DNA from: Ensifer sp. MPMI2T
GTDB lineage: Bacteria > Pseudomonadota > Alphaproteobacteria > Rhizobiales > Rhizobiaceae
Assembly (NCBI RefSeq): GCF_004827385.1
Contig: NZ_SRXN01000007.1
Coordinates: forward strand, 1 to 64,000
Reading direction: 5' to 3'
Length of the DNA stretch: 64,000 bases
Part shown: one piece after another, positions 43,080 through 51,147 of the stretch
Numbering within the stretch: position 1 is the stretch's first letter
Layout: each line of letters begins with the position of its first letter
Program-made: the position numbers and the translations under genes
Notes under the pieces: model-generated
What the model was told of the DNA's origin: nothing
The model's input: only the letters and a program-made list of their open reading frames with translations
Databases searched by the model: none

Positions 43080-43469
43080 ATGCCACAGAAAGCCCACATC
43101 TTGCTCGTTGACGACAACCCGGCGGAAAACCTGATCCTTAGCGGGCTGATCCGGAAAGTGGACAGCATAGACATCGAACTGCACTACTGCCGGACTATGG
43201 ACAGCGCGATCGCGTTTCTTCTTTCCGGCAAACCGGTCTCGATGATTCTGCTGGACAATCTTGTGCATCCTCGCGGCGATTTTCGCGAGACCGTTCCCAC
43301 ACTAAGGCATCAGGGCTTCATTGGCCCGATCGGTGTCATATCGTCCTCGCCGGGCGACCCCTATTTCCAGAGCCTGGAAGAGTACGGCGCCGATTTTCGC
43401 ATCGACAAATCGGAAATCGATCCGACGGCGATCGAATTCATTCTAAGGGAATATTTGCCGGAAGAGTAA
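43080..43469 (+). CDS. Single-domain response regulator
   Basis: A 129-residue receiver-only protein: acidic pair in ILLVDDNPAENLIL, phosphoacceptor Asp in MILLDNL, Ser in GVISSSPGDP and Lys in DFRIDKSE. The LVHPRGDFRE insert after the Asp is unusual. There is no output domain, so it would act by protein-protein contact. It starts 80 bases after the LuxR-type gene and converges with rirA. A partner kinase is not evident. Confidence 0.85.
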   Translation: MPQKAHILLVDDNPAENLILSGLIRKVDSIDIELHYCRTMDSAIAFLLSGKPVSMILLDNLVHPRGDFRETVPTLRHQGFIGPIGVISSSPGDPYFQSLEEYGADFRIDKSEIDPTAIEFILREYLPEE

Positions 43470-43493
43470 GGCGGCCGAAAGAGTACGGCCGCC
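43470..43493. terminator. Bidirectional stem-loop between response regulator and rirA
   Basis: Perfect arms GGCGGCCG (43470-43477) and CGGCCGCC (43486-43493), loop 8, directly after one stop and 16 bases after the other. There is no strong U run on either side. Confidence 0.5.
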
Positions 43494-43509
43494 ACGAGGG
43501 AGCAGAAAA

Positions 43510-43974
43510 TCAAGCCGCCGAGGTGCGCACCTGTGCCGTTTCGTCAAGGCCGAGAAGGAAGTTGATCTGCGGCCGGGCCTTGACCAGATCGTCGATCGAA
43601 TAGCCCTGAAGCACTTCGAAGAAGGCATTCAAAGCTTTGCGAAGAGCCGCGTTGAGGCCGCAGCTATCGACCAGCGGGCAGTCGATCTCACCAGCTTCGA
43701 AGCATTCCGCCATGGCAAAGCTGTCTTCGGTAACCTTCACGACGTCGAAGAGGCTGATTTCGGATGCCGGCTTTGGCAGCCGCACACCGCCATTGCGGCC
43801 GCGAACGGTTTCCACCAGGCCCGCCTTGGTCAGCGGCTGCAAAATCTTGAACAGGAACAACTCGGAGACGCCGTAGGCCTTCGCGATCTCAGGGATGCGG
43901 CTGAGCTTCTCGCCGTTCGCTGCACAGTACATCAGCATGCGAACCGCGTAGTTCGTTTGCTTCGTCAGACGCAT
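43510..43974 (-). CDS. rirA: Rrf2-family iron regulator RirA
   Basis: A 154-residue iron-responsive repressor. The Rrf2 winged helix is visible (MRLTKQTNYAVRMLMYCA, GVSELFLFKILQPLTKAGLVETVRGRNGGVRL). Cys91, Cys99 and Cys105 ligate the Fe-S cluster with exactly the RirA spacing. With iron replete it represses iron-uptake genes in rhizobia. It is divergent from the ferric-binding protein gene, and an Irr-type palindrome lies 54 bases upstream, fitting known RirA/Irr cross-control. Confidence 0.96.
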   Translation of the reverse strand: MRLTKQTNYAVRMLMYCAANGEKLSRIPEIAKAYGVSELFLFKILQPLTKAGLVETVRGRNGGVRLPKPASEISLFDVVKVTEDSFAMAECFEAGEIDCPLVDSCGLNAALRKALNAFFEVLQGYSIDDLVKARPQINFLLGLDETAQVRTSAA

Positions 43975-44028
43975 AATTCACTCCGGAATCGAGAACTTCA
44001 TCTTTTCATCATATAGGACGGATCGCAG

Positions 44029-44045
44029 TTTGGAACAATTCCAAA
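44029..44045. promoter_or_regulatory. Irr-type (ICE-box-like) palindrome between rirA and fbpA
   Basis: TTTGGAACAATTCCAAA is a perfect 7+3+7 palindrome close to the ICE box pattern TTTAGAA-N3-TTCTAAA recognised by Irr in rhizobia. It is 54 bases upstream of rirA and 119 upstream of fbpA. No clear RirA box was identified by eye. Confidence 0.55.
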
Positions 44046-44164
44046 AAACAGCAAAAATCACTTCTGATTGACAGCGACCTTTTCGCTGTTGACTGTGCGT
44101 GCGCGCGGCGTCAAAAGATGACCGATTTTGTTAAGTTACACGCAAAACGAAACTGGAGGGCACC

Positions 44165-45208
44165 ATGCGCATGTCAACGACGATGATCGGGGCACTGTCG
44201 ATAACCGCGACGCTGTTTGCTTCGACGGCACCCGTCTGGGCCGACGGCGAAGTCAACATTTATTCCTATCGCCAGCCGGATCTGATCCAGCCCCTGCTGG
44301 ATGCCTTTACCAAGGAGACCGGCATCACCACCAACGTGCTCTTCCTTGACAAGGGTCTTGTCGAGCGCATTCAGGCCGAAGGCGCAAATTCCCCTGCCGA
44401 CGTCATTCTCACCGTCGATATCAGCCGCCTCACCGAAGCGAAGGACGCCGGCGTCACGCAGCCGGTCGCCAACGAGACGATCAACAAGGATATTCCGGCG
44501 CATTTCCGCGATCCGGACGGCAACTGGTTCGGCCTGACCACGCGCGGTCGCGTCGTCTACGCCTCGAAGGAGCGCGTGGCCCAGAACGACATCACCTACG
44601 AAGAACTTGCCGATCCGAAGTGGAAGGGCAAGATCTGCACCCGCGACGGCCAGCATTCCTACAACATCGGCCTCTTTGCCTCGATGGTTGCCCATCACGG
44701 CGAAGCCGAGACGGAGAGGTGGCTGACCGGCCTCAGGAACAACCTGGCGAAGAAGCCGGACGGCGGCGACCGTGACCAGGCGAAGGCCATTCTCGCCGGC
44801 GAATGCGATCTCGCCATCGGCAATACCTACTACGTCGGTCTCATGCTGACCAACGAGAGGGAGCCGGAGCAGAAGGAGTGGGCAGCAGCCATCAAGGTCC
44901 TGTTCCCGAACGCCAAGGACCGCGGCACCCATGTCAACATCTCCGGCATGGCGCTCGCCAAGAACTCGCCGAACAAGGACAATGCCATCAAATTGATGGA
45001 GTTCCTGTCCGAAGGCGAAGCGCAGAAGATCTATGCCGAGCAGGTTTTCGAATACCCGGTTCTTCCGGGCGCCGAACCGTCCGAAGTCGTCAAGTCCTTC
45101 GGAACGATCAAGCCGGATACGCTGCCGCTTGCCGACATCGCGGCCAACCGCAAGAAGGCGTCGGAACTGGTCGACAAGGTCGGTTACAACGACGGCCCGC
45201 AGGATTGA
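44165..45208 (+). CDS. fbpA: Ferric iron ABC transporter substrate-binding protein (FbpA/AfuA)
   Basis: A 347-residue periplasmic protein. The signal peptide ends after VWA and the mature start is DGEVNIYSYRQPDLIQPLL. The adjacent tyrosines in IGNTYYVG are the usual Fe(III) ligands of transferrin-like FbpA proteins. A GGAGGG site precedes the ATG. It delivers Fe(III) to a permease. The only ferric permease gene in the window is 9.4 kb away (54622), and no ATPase of this system is seen. It ends at a strong terminator. Confidence 0.92.
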   Translation: MRMSTTMIGALSITATLFASTAPVWADGEVNIYSYRQPDLIQPLLDAFTKETGITTNVLFLDKGLVERIQAEGANSPADVILTVDISRLTEAKDAGVTQPVANETINKDIPAHFRDPDGNWFGLTTRGRVVYASKERVAQNDITYEELADPKWKGKICTRDGQHSYNIGLFASMVAHHGEAETERWLTGLRNNLAKKPDGGDRDQAKAILAGECDLAIGNTYYVGLMLTNEREPEQKEWAAAIKVLFPNAKDRGTHVNISGMALAKNSPNKDNAIKLMEFLSEGEAQKIYAEQVFEYPVLPGAEPSEVVKSFGTIKPDTLPLADIAANRKKASELVDKVGYNDGPQD

Positions 45209-45233
45209 GCGGGGCCATCATGGATGGTGAAAG

Positions 45234-45259
45234 CAGCGGGCTCGCACGCCCGCTGTTTT
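45234..45259 (+). terminator. Rho-independent terminator after fbpA
   Basis: Arms CAGCGGGC (45234-45241) and GCCCGCTG (45248-45255), 6-base loop, then TTTT. It lies 26 bases after the fbpA stop and just before the end of the convergent M48 gene. Confidence 0.8.
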
Positions 45260-45270
45260 CATTTGCACGA

Positions 45271-46332
45271 CTATCGCGGCTGCGCGCGCAGTTCGGCGAC
45301 GAGATCCAGGATCGCCTTACGCCGCTCGGGCGTGCCGGGATGCGTTGAAAATATGCTGGTCTCGGAGTGATCCTCGAGCTTCGTCTCGATAAGTTGGAAG
45401 AAGCGCGCGATCGCCGTCGGATCGCGGCCGGCCTTCAACATCAGTTCGACCGAATGCCGGTCGGCTGCCGCCTCTGCGGAGCGTGAATAGGAAAGCGACA
45501 AGAGGCCGCCGCCCTGGACGAGCACGTCCTCGGCGCCGGAGCCGATGTCGCCGGCGATCAGCATAATGAGTGCGGCAACGCCGGCGGCGCGATAGATCTG
45601 CCGGAGGCTGTGCTTCAGTTCGACGTGCCCTATTTCATGCGCGAGCACGCCGACGATCATCTCCGTATCATTGCCGGCCAGTTCGACCAGCTCATCGGTG
45701 AGGATCAGGGTTCCGTCCGGCAATGCAAAGGCGTTCGGACCGATCGCGCCGCCCTTACGGAAGTTGAGCGTGTAGTCCCCTTCTCCTCCGGCGGAGAGCG
45801 CCGCGATGGCCCGGAAGCCCTCGATAATCCTGCCGCGCCGTGCCTCATCGAGCTCGGAGTCGCCGAGCACTGTTCGATCCAGGGCCTCAAGCGTACTCAC
45901 CGACATGACCCGCGGCACGACGGGCGGCGTCACGGCAACAGCGACTTCGACGAGGGCGGGCAAGGCGAAGCGATAGATCAGAGCGCCCAGGAGGATGGCG
46001 GCTGCGACAAAGGCGATGAGGCGCGGATGAAAGCGCTCCATCCGGTGGATGATCCCTTCCCTGCCCCGGCCCTTTCGCGTGAGGAACCGATCGATCGCGT
46101 CGTTGTCGCCTGTCTCGAAAAGCGATCCGTCGGGGAAGGTGATCCGACGCGGGACAGCGCCGACCCGCGGCGAAATCTCAACGGCCGACAGCTTGCCGCC
46201 GCTGAGTTCAGCGCCTGCATCGCCGTGGACCGTCAGGCGCTCTCCAGCCTCTGCGAGACTCGAGGGCACCGAGCGGCTCGAACCGGCCGGATGCCACTCG
46301 CCAAATGCAATTGCCGGATTGTCAGAAGCCAA
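45271..46332 (-). CDS. M48-family metallopeptidase
   Basis: A 353-residue membrane-associated peptidase. The N-terminal ~100 residues are soluble, a hydrophobic helix spans about 105-138, and the M48 domain follows with the zinc motif HEIGH (232-236) and later Glu ligand region (YSRSAEAAADRHSVELMLKAG). Such proteases act on membrane or periplasmic proteins. The apparent TTG start at 46332 overlaps the stop of the DUF898 gene and is preceded by GAAGG, suggesting coupled expression; a GTG further in is an alternative. Confidence 0.85.
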   Translation of the reverse strand: MASDNPAIAFGEWHPAGSSRSVPSSLAEAGERLTVHGDAGAELSGGKLSAVEISPRVGAVPRRITFPDGSLFETGDNDAIDRFLTRKGRGREGIIHRMERFHPRLIAFVAAAILLGALIYRFALPALVEVAVAVTPPVVPRVMSVSTLEALDRTVLGDSELDEARRGRIIEGFRAIAALSAGGEGDYTLNFRKGGAIGPNAFALPDGTLILTDELVELAGNDTEMIVGVLAHEIGHVELKHSLRQIYRAAGVAALIMLIAGDIGSGAEDVLVQGGGLLSLSYSRSAEAAADRHSVELMLKAGRDPTAIARFFQLIETKLEDHSETSIFSTHPGTPERRKAILDLVAELRAQPR

Positions 46333-47446
46333 AGTCGAAGCCTTCTATATCCATGAACTCCGCCCCGACCGCAGATCCCTCCTGCTCGATCGCCGAGAAG
46401 ATCTCCCCGACTTCGCCCTCGAAACGGATAGCGGTGTGCTCGTTGACGTAGCTGGCCATGCGAACCGCAGCCCATGGCCGCATCAGCCCGAGGGTCACCA
46501 GCGTGATGACGAAGTTCGACACCGCAATCCAAGTATAGCGGAACCGCGAGAGATCGCTCATCAAACGGTGCTTGCCGTCGAAGGTCGTGGCGGACCAGGC
46601 AACATTGCGCACACCGGCACGGTAAAACAGTGATGCTGTACCGAAGACGGCGAACATCAGAACATAGATGAGCACCGTCAGCGCCCCAATCGAGGCCTGA
46701 AGCTCGTCCGAAATTGCGTCGGGGTCGTCGATCAACGGCGCCATTGCGGTAATATTGATGGCGATGATGGCTCCGATGATCAGCAACCCAAGAAGGATCA
46801 TCGCCGCTGACGGCAGCCAGGTCTTGTAGATCGCGCCAAGGGCTGGATCGGTTGCGAAGGCCTTCCGCCCATAGCGGAGATTGTTACCGATGTAGCGGTA
46901 TGACCAGCGACTGGCCAGCGGCGCAAGGATGCCGAGCGTCAGTGCTGCGAGCACCGGACCGACGATGAACGCCACGAACGCCCCACCGGTCCGCCCGACA
47001 AAGTCGAAGCGCACGTTGCGGTAGCTCGTAACCCGGGCGCTGAAACGCAAGCCTCGGGTGAGAAGCCACGGCACAAAGAGGAAGAACAGCAGACCGAGCG
47101 CGCCGCCGGCGAGCGGCATGACGGTCAGTACGACGTTGTAAATGATCAGATAGGCGAACACGATCAAGCGGCCAATGAGGATCTGGCCGCCCTTGGCGTG
47201 ATACTCGAAGCCGCGGCTAAGCAGCACGGTGTTTCCGTAGAAATAGCGGTTGCGCCGGACCTTCGCCCAAGCCGAATAAATGCCGAGCGTGACAATCGTC
47301 AGCAGGATGTTGACGATCCAGATCCCGAAATATTCGCTGGCGCTGCCGGCAAAGGACAAGCGCTGGAACCCGCCTGCCGGCGAGCGCCCGAAATTGTTAC
47401 GACGGTCAAGATATGCCGGCACCGTTGCTGGCTCGCTCAAAGCCAT
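46322..47446 (-). CDS. DUF898 (YjgN-type) membrane protein
   Basis: A 374-residue protein with about eight membrane segments. The family signature FAGSASEYFGIWIVNILLTIVTLGIYSAWAKVRRNRYFYGNT occurs at the start, and a second copy of the repeat (YTWIAVSNFVITLVTLGLMRPWAAVRMASYV) lies near the end. The function of the family is unknown. Pairing with an M48 protease in one coupled operon is a recurring theme and suggests a shared envelope role (inference). Confidence 0.88.
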   Translation of the reverse strand: MALSEPATVPAYLDRRNNFGRSPAGGFQRLSFAGSASEYFGIWIVNILLTIVTLGIYSAWAKVRRNRYFYGNTVLLSRGFEYHAKGGQILIGRLIVFAYLIIYNVVLTVMPLAGGALGLLFFLFVPWLLTRGLRFSARVTSYRNVRFDFVGRTGGAFVAFIVGPVLAALTLGILAPLASRWSYRYIGNNLRYGRKAFATDPALGAIYKTWLPSAAMILLGLLIIGAIIAINITAMAPLIDDPDAISDELQASIGALTVLIYVLMFAVFGTASLFYRAGVRNVAWSATTFDGKHRLMSDLSRFRYTWIAVSNFVITLVTLGLMRPWAAVRMASYVNEHTAIRFEGEVGEIFSAIEQEGSAVGAEFMDIEGFDFGF

Positions 47447-47612
47447 GATTTCCCCCTCGCGCTAGAAATGCCAGGCGACAAGATGTTCGCCTGGCACGGC
47501 CGAAATGCATCGATGCTGAAACGGGCACTATCCCCCGATAGTCCCCGAGCCGCGAATCTCCGGCCCGTGCTGTGATGCCCCAGCACGTTAGTTGTATCGC
47601 TACGGTCGATGC

Positions 47613-47641
47613 AACAAAAAAGGGCCTCCCGAAGGAGGCCC
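47613..47641 (-). terminator. Rho-independent terminator after mmsA
   Basis: On the minus strand GGGCCTCC, a TTCG tetraloop, GGAGGCCC and then TTTTTT. It lies 39 bases after the mmsA stop and is one of the strongest terminators in the window. Confidence 0.9.
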
Positions 47642-47679
47642 ACACGGGAGGATCCCAGATGGGACGGTCCTTGTGTTCC

Positions 47680-49176
47680 TCACCTCATCGTCGGGATGGA
47701 GAACTCGGCGCCATCCTTGATGCCGGACGGCCAACGGGAGGTGATGGTCTTCGTCTTGGTCCAGAACTTGAACGAGTCCGTCCCGTGCTGGTTGAGATCG
47801 CCGAAGGAAGAGGCCTTCCAGCCACCGAAGGAGTGGTAGGCGAGCGGAACCGGGATCGGCACGTTGACGCCGACCATGCCGATGTTGATACGGGACGCGA
47901 AGTCGCGCGCCGCATCGCCGTCGCGGGTGTAGATGGCGACACCGTTGCCGTATTCGTGCTTCATCGGCAGGGACAGCGCTTCCTCGTAGTTCTTCGCACG
48001 CACGACCGAGAGAACCGGTCCGAAGATCTCCGTCTTGTAGATGTCCATGTCCGGGGTCACGTGGTCGAACAGGCAGCCGCCGATGAAATGGCCGTTCTCA
48101 TAGCCCTGCAACTTGAAGTCGCGGCCGTCAACGACGAGCTTCGCGCCCTGCTCGATGCCGCTGTCGATCAGGCTCCTGATACGCTGTTCGGCCTCCTTGG
48201 TGACGACCGGGCCCATGTCGGCCTTCTCGTCGGTATAGGGACCGATGCGTAGGCTCTCGACCATCGGCACCAGCTTGTCGATCAGCCGGTTTGCGGTTTC
48301 CTCGCCGACCGGAACGGCAACCGAGATCGCCATGCAGCGCTCGCCGGCGGAGCCGTAGCCGGCACCGATAAGCGCATTGGCAGCCTGGTCGAGATCAGCA
48401 TCCGGCATAATAACCATGTGGTTCTTGGCGCCGCCGAAGCACTGCGCGCGCTTGCCGTTCATTGCCGCGGTGCCGTAGACGTAGCGCGCAATCGGGGTCG
48501 AGCCGACGAAGGAAACGGCGGAAATATCCGGGTGCGTCAGGATCGCGTCGACCGCACCCTTGTCGCCATTGACCACGTTGAGCACTCCGGCAGGCAGACC
48601 GGCCTCGATCATCAGTTCGGCGAGCCGGATCGGCACGGACGGGTCGCGCTCCGACGGCTTCAGGATGAAGGCGTTGCCGCAGGCGATCGCCGGGGCGAAC
48701 ATCCACATGGGGATCATCGCTGGGAAGTTGAACGGGGTAATGCCGGCGCCGATGCCGACGGCCTGGCGGACCGAGTACATATCGATGCCCGGTCCAGCGC
48801 CCTCGGTGAATTCGCTCTTCTGGAGATGCGGAACGCCGATGACGAATTCGCAAACCTCAAGGCCACGAACGATGTCGCCCTTGGCGTCTTCGATCGTCTT
48901 GCCATGCTCACGCGAGAGCGTCTCGGCCAGCTCGTTCATGTTTTCGTTGAGGAGCTGGACGAATTTCATGAAAACGCGAGCGCGGCGCTGTGGATTGGTG
49001 GCCGCCCACTTCGGCTGTGCGGCCTTCGCGCTTTCGACCGCTGCGGCGAGCTCTGCGTCGCTTGCAAGCGCCACGGTCCCCTGAACCTCACCGGTCGCGG
49101 GGTTGAAGATGTTGCTGGTGCGGCCGCTTTTGCCGGCAACACGCTTGCCATCGATGAAATGTCCGATTTCGTACAT
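47680..49176 (-). CDS. mmsA: Methylmalonate-semialdehyde dehydrogenase (acylating)
   Basis: A 498-residue aldehyde dehydrogenase starting MYEIGHFIDGKRV, the exact length of MmsA/IolA enzymes. The catalytic Cys lies in GSAGERCMAISVAV, preceded by GAKNHMVIMPDADLDQA. The acylating subgroup motif is seen in PLAYHSFGGWKASSFGDLNQHGTDSFKFWTKTKTIT. It converts (methyl)malonate semialdehyde to propionyl- or acetyl-CoA in valine, thymine and myo-inositol catabolism. AGGAG precedes ATG 49176. A LysR regulator is divergent. Confidence 0.94.
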   Translation of the reverse strand: MYEIGHFIDGKRVAGKSGRTSNIFNPATGEVQGTVALASDAELAAAVESAKAAQPKWAATNPQRRARVFMKFVQLLNENMNELAETLSREHGKTIEDAKGDIVRGLEVCEFVIGVPHLQKSEFTEGAGPGIDMYSVRQAVGIGAGITPFNFPAMIPMWMFAPAIACGNAFILKPSERDPSVPIRLAELMIEAGLPAGVLNVVNGDKGAVDAILTHPDISAVSFVGSTPIARYVYGTAAMNGKRAQCFGGAKNHMVIMPDADLDQAANALIGAGYGSAGERCMAISVAVPVGEETANRLIDKLVPMVESLRIGPYTDEKADMGPVVTKEAEQRIRSLIDSGIEQGAKLVVDGRDFKLQGYENGHFIGGCLFDHVTPDMDIYKTEIFGPVLSVVRAKNYEEALSLPMKHEYGNGVAIYTRDGDAARDFASRINIGMVGVNVPIPVPLAYHSFGGWKASSFGDLNQHGTDSFKFWTKTKTITSRWPSGIKDGAEFSIPTMR

Positions 49177-49224
49177 CGAATGCTCCTCCTGATCTTGATT
49201 GTGGTCCCATGATCGCACTACGAT

Positions 49225-49237
49225 TTGAACAATTCAA
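49225..49237. promoter_or_regulatory. LysR-type operator candidate between mmsA and lysR
   Basis: TTGAACAATTCAA is a perfect palindrome that fits T-N11-A. It lies 48 bases from mmsA and 53 bases from the regulator start, the usual position for a LysR box serving both genes. Confidence 0.5.
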
Positions 49238-49290
49238 TTTCCGATATTCAGGAACCGTTGTGCAAAAACTAAAGCCCATGGAGCTGCAGC

Positions 49291-50172
49291 GTGGACTGGG
49301 ACGACGTCAGAGTGTTTCTCGCGGTGGCGCGGACGGGGCAAATTCTCGCTGCCTCGAAGCGGCTCGGCATCAATCACGCCACCCTCAGCCGCCGGGTGAC
49401 GGCGCTTGAGGAAACCCTGAAAACGAGGCTCCTCGTCCGGCGTCCGAACGGCTGCGAGCTGACGGCCGAGGGGGAAGTCTTCCTCGCCGCCGCCGAGCGT
49501 ATGGAAACCGAAATGCTCGCGGCGCAATCGCAAATCGGCCGGATCGACACGGCGCTCGCCGGCACGGTGCGCATCGGCGCACCGGACGGCTTCGGCGTCT
49601 CCTTCCTGGCGCCGCGCCTCGGGCGGCTCACGGCACGCTATCCGGAACTCAAGCTGCAGCTCGTTCCGGTCCCGCGTTCCTTCTCGCTGTCGCAGCGCGA
49701 GGCAGACATCGCGATCACCATCGAGCGCCCGGAACAGGGCCGTCTCGTTTCATCCAAGCTGACTGATTATACACTGGGGCTTTACGCATCGGCAGATTAT
49801 CTTGCCCGCCATGGTACGCCGCTAACGATAGACGATCTCAAGGACCATCGCCGGATCGGCTATGTCGAAGACCTGATCTTCACGCCCTCGCTCAATTTCT
49901 CCGCCGAGATCATGCGCAGCTGGGATGCTTCTTTCGAGATTTCGAGCGCCACGGGACAGACAGAAGCCGTCCGCTCAAGCGCCGGGATCGGCATTCTGCA
50001 CAACTATATTGCCCGCCAGGTTCCCGAGCTCAAACGCATCCTGCCGGATACGACCATCCGGCGCGCCTATTGGACGACCTATCACGAAAGCGCGCGCGAT
50101 CTGGTGCGGGTGCGTACCGTCGTTTCTTTTCTGCAGGAACTGGTGGCGGCGGAGCATCAGATTTTCATCTGA
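49291..50172 (+). CDS. LysR-family transcriptional regulator
   Basis: A 293-residue regulator with GTG start (VDWDDVRVFLAVARTGQILAASKRLGINHATLSRRVTALEETLKTRLLVRR, the winged helix) and a LysR_substrate domain (AGTVRIGAPDGFGVSFLAPRL ...). The effector half includes SATGQTEAVRSSAGIGILHNY. It probably regulates the divergent mmsA in response to a valine or inositol breakdown intermediate (inference from position). Confidence 0.9.
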   Translation: MDWDDVRVFLAVARTGQILAASKRLGINHATLSRRVTALEETLKTRLLVRRPNGCELTAEGEVFLAAAERMETEMLAAQSQIGRIDTALAGTVRIGAPDGFGVSFLAPRLGRLTARYPELKLQLVPVPRSFSLSQREADIAITIERPEQGRLVSSKLTDYTLGLYASADYLARHGTPLTIDDLKDHRRIGYVEDLIFTPSLNFSAEIMRSWDASFEISSATGQTEAVRSSAGIGILHNYIARQVPELKRILPDTTIRRAYWTTYHESARDLVRVRTVVSFLQELVAAEHQIFI

Positions 50173-50246
50173 TCGGCACGCAAGGTGAGAACTCGCGCGC
50201 AGCGTAGCCGGGGCACGCATAATTAGGAAAAGCAAAGAAGGAGAAA

Positions 50247-50323
50247 TGGTACGGTTGGGTGGTCTCGAACCACCGACCTCAGGTGCCACAAACCTGCGCT
50301 CTAACCAACTGAGCTACAACCGC
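50247..50323 (-). tRNA. tRNA-His(GTG)
   Basis: Read on the minus strand the 77 bases form a complete cloverleaf. The acceptor begins GCGGTTG, the D arm is AGCTCAGTTGGTTAGAGC and the anticodon loop TTGTGGC gives anticodon GTG. The T arm contains GGTTCGAGACC and the 3' end is encoded CCA. The base before position 1 is T, not G, and position 73 is A. This matches the alphaproteobacterial tRNA-His type without a G-1:C73 pair. Confidence 0.95.
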
Positions 50324-50404
50324 ACACGGGCAGCGACATGCGTCGCTTGGCGGCTCACATACGGGCACTGCCGCTGATTTGCAAGCCTTAACTTCAGATT
50401 ATCC

Positions 50405-50439
50405 AGCAAAAAGACCGGATGGCAAGCCACCCGGTCTTT
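50405..50439 (-). terminator. Rho-independent terminator after the phasin gene
   Basis: On the minus strand AAAGACCGG ... CCGGTCTTTTT: a 9-base stem (plus 50410-50418 with 50431-50439) and a U run, 32 bases after the phasin stop. Confidence 0.8.
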
Positions 50440-50470
50440 GCATCGATTCCGATGGATACGGCGCGGCCGA

Positions 50471-50920
50471 TCAGGCCTTCTTGAAGCTCGACATTGCCTT
50501 TTCGGCGGCGTCCTTGCCCGGCTTGGCAACGTTTTCGGCGACCTTCTTCGTCGCTTCCTGCATGGACTTCGCCTGCGCGACGGCAAGCTCGGCCTGCTTG
50601 CGGATGAAGGTCGTCTGGAGTTCGACCAGCTCCGAAAGCGACTTCACGCCGAGCAGCGCTTCCATGTGCGAAAGGGAATTCTCGGCATTGGTGCGCAGCG
50701 CATCGATGGCCTTGAGACCGAGTTCGACAGTGCCGGTCTGAGCGCTTTCAAGCGTCGCTTCCACGGTCTTGGTCGCTTCTTCGGCAGCGGTCTTCATCTT
50801 GGCGTAAGCTTCTTTCGACTGCGCAGCGCCCTTTTCGGCGAACTCGCGGAAGCTGTCGGCAAACTTTGCCGGATCGAAGGAGGAAAGGGAAAATGCATCG
50901 TCGGACTTCTTGGTAGCCAT
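50471..50920 (-). CDS. phaP: Phasin
   Basis: A 149-residue, almost entirely helical Ala/Lys/Glu-rich protein (MATKKSDDAFSLSSFDPAKFADSFREFAEKGAAQSKEAYAKMKTAAEEATKTVEATLE). The central SLSHMEALLGVKSLSELVELQTTFIRKQAELAVAQAKSMQEATKKVAENV is typical of Phasin_2. Phasins coat polyhydroxybutyrate granules and control their size. A good ribosome site precedes the ATG. The acetoacetyl-CoA synthetase gene a few kilobases away fits an active PHB cycle. Confidence 0.9.
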   Translation of the reverse strand: MATKKSDDAFSLSSFDPAKFADSFREFAEKGAAQSKEAYAKMKTAAEEATKTVEATLESAQTGTVELGLKAIDALRTNAENSLSHMEALLGVKSLSELVELQTTFIRKQAELAVAQAKSMQEATKKVAENVAKPGKDAAEKAMSSFKKA

Positions 50921-51147
50921 GATAAGCGCTCCTTGGTGTGGCCCTCTTCAGAGGCGCCAGTTGATCGATGCCCATCCTATAATCGATTTCGTTGTGCATT
51001 GCAACATGATTGTGCATCGCACAATACGGGCAGCCTATTAACCTTCCGGAGCAAAAGGCATTGCCGACGCCGCGCCTTTGCTGGACCCTCGCAGATGGGC
51101 CGGGTATTAATAGACTGTTAACGCGCAAGCGATCCATAGGCCTGCCC

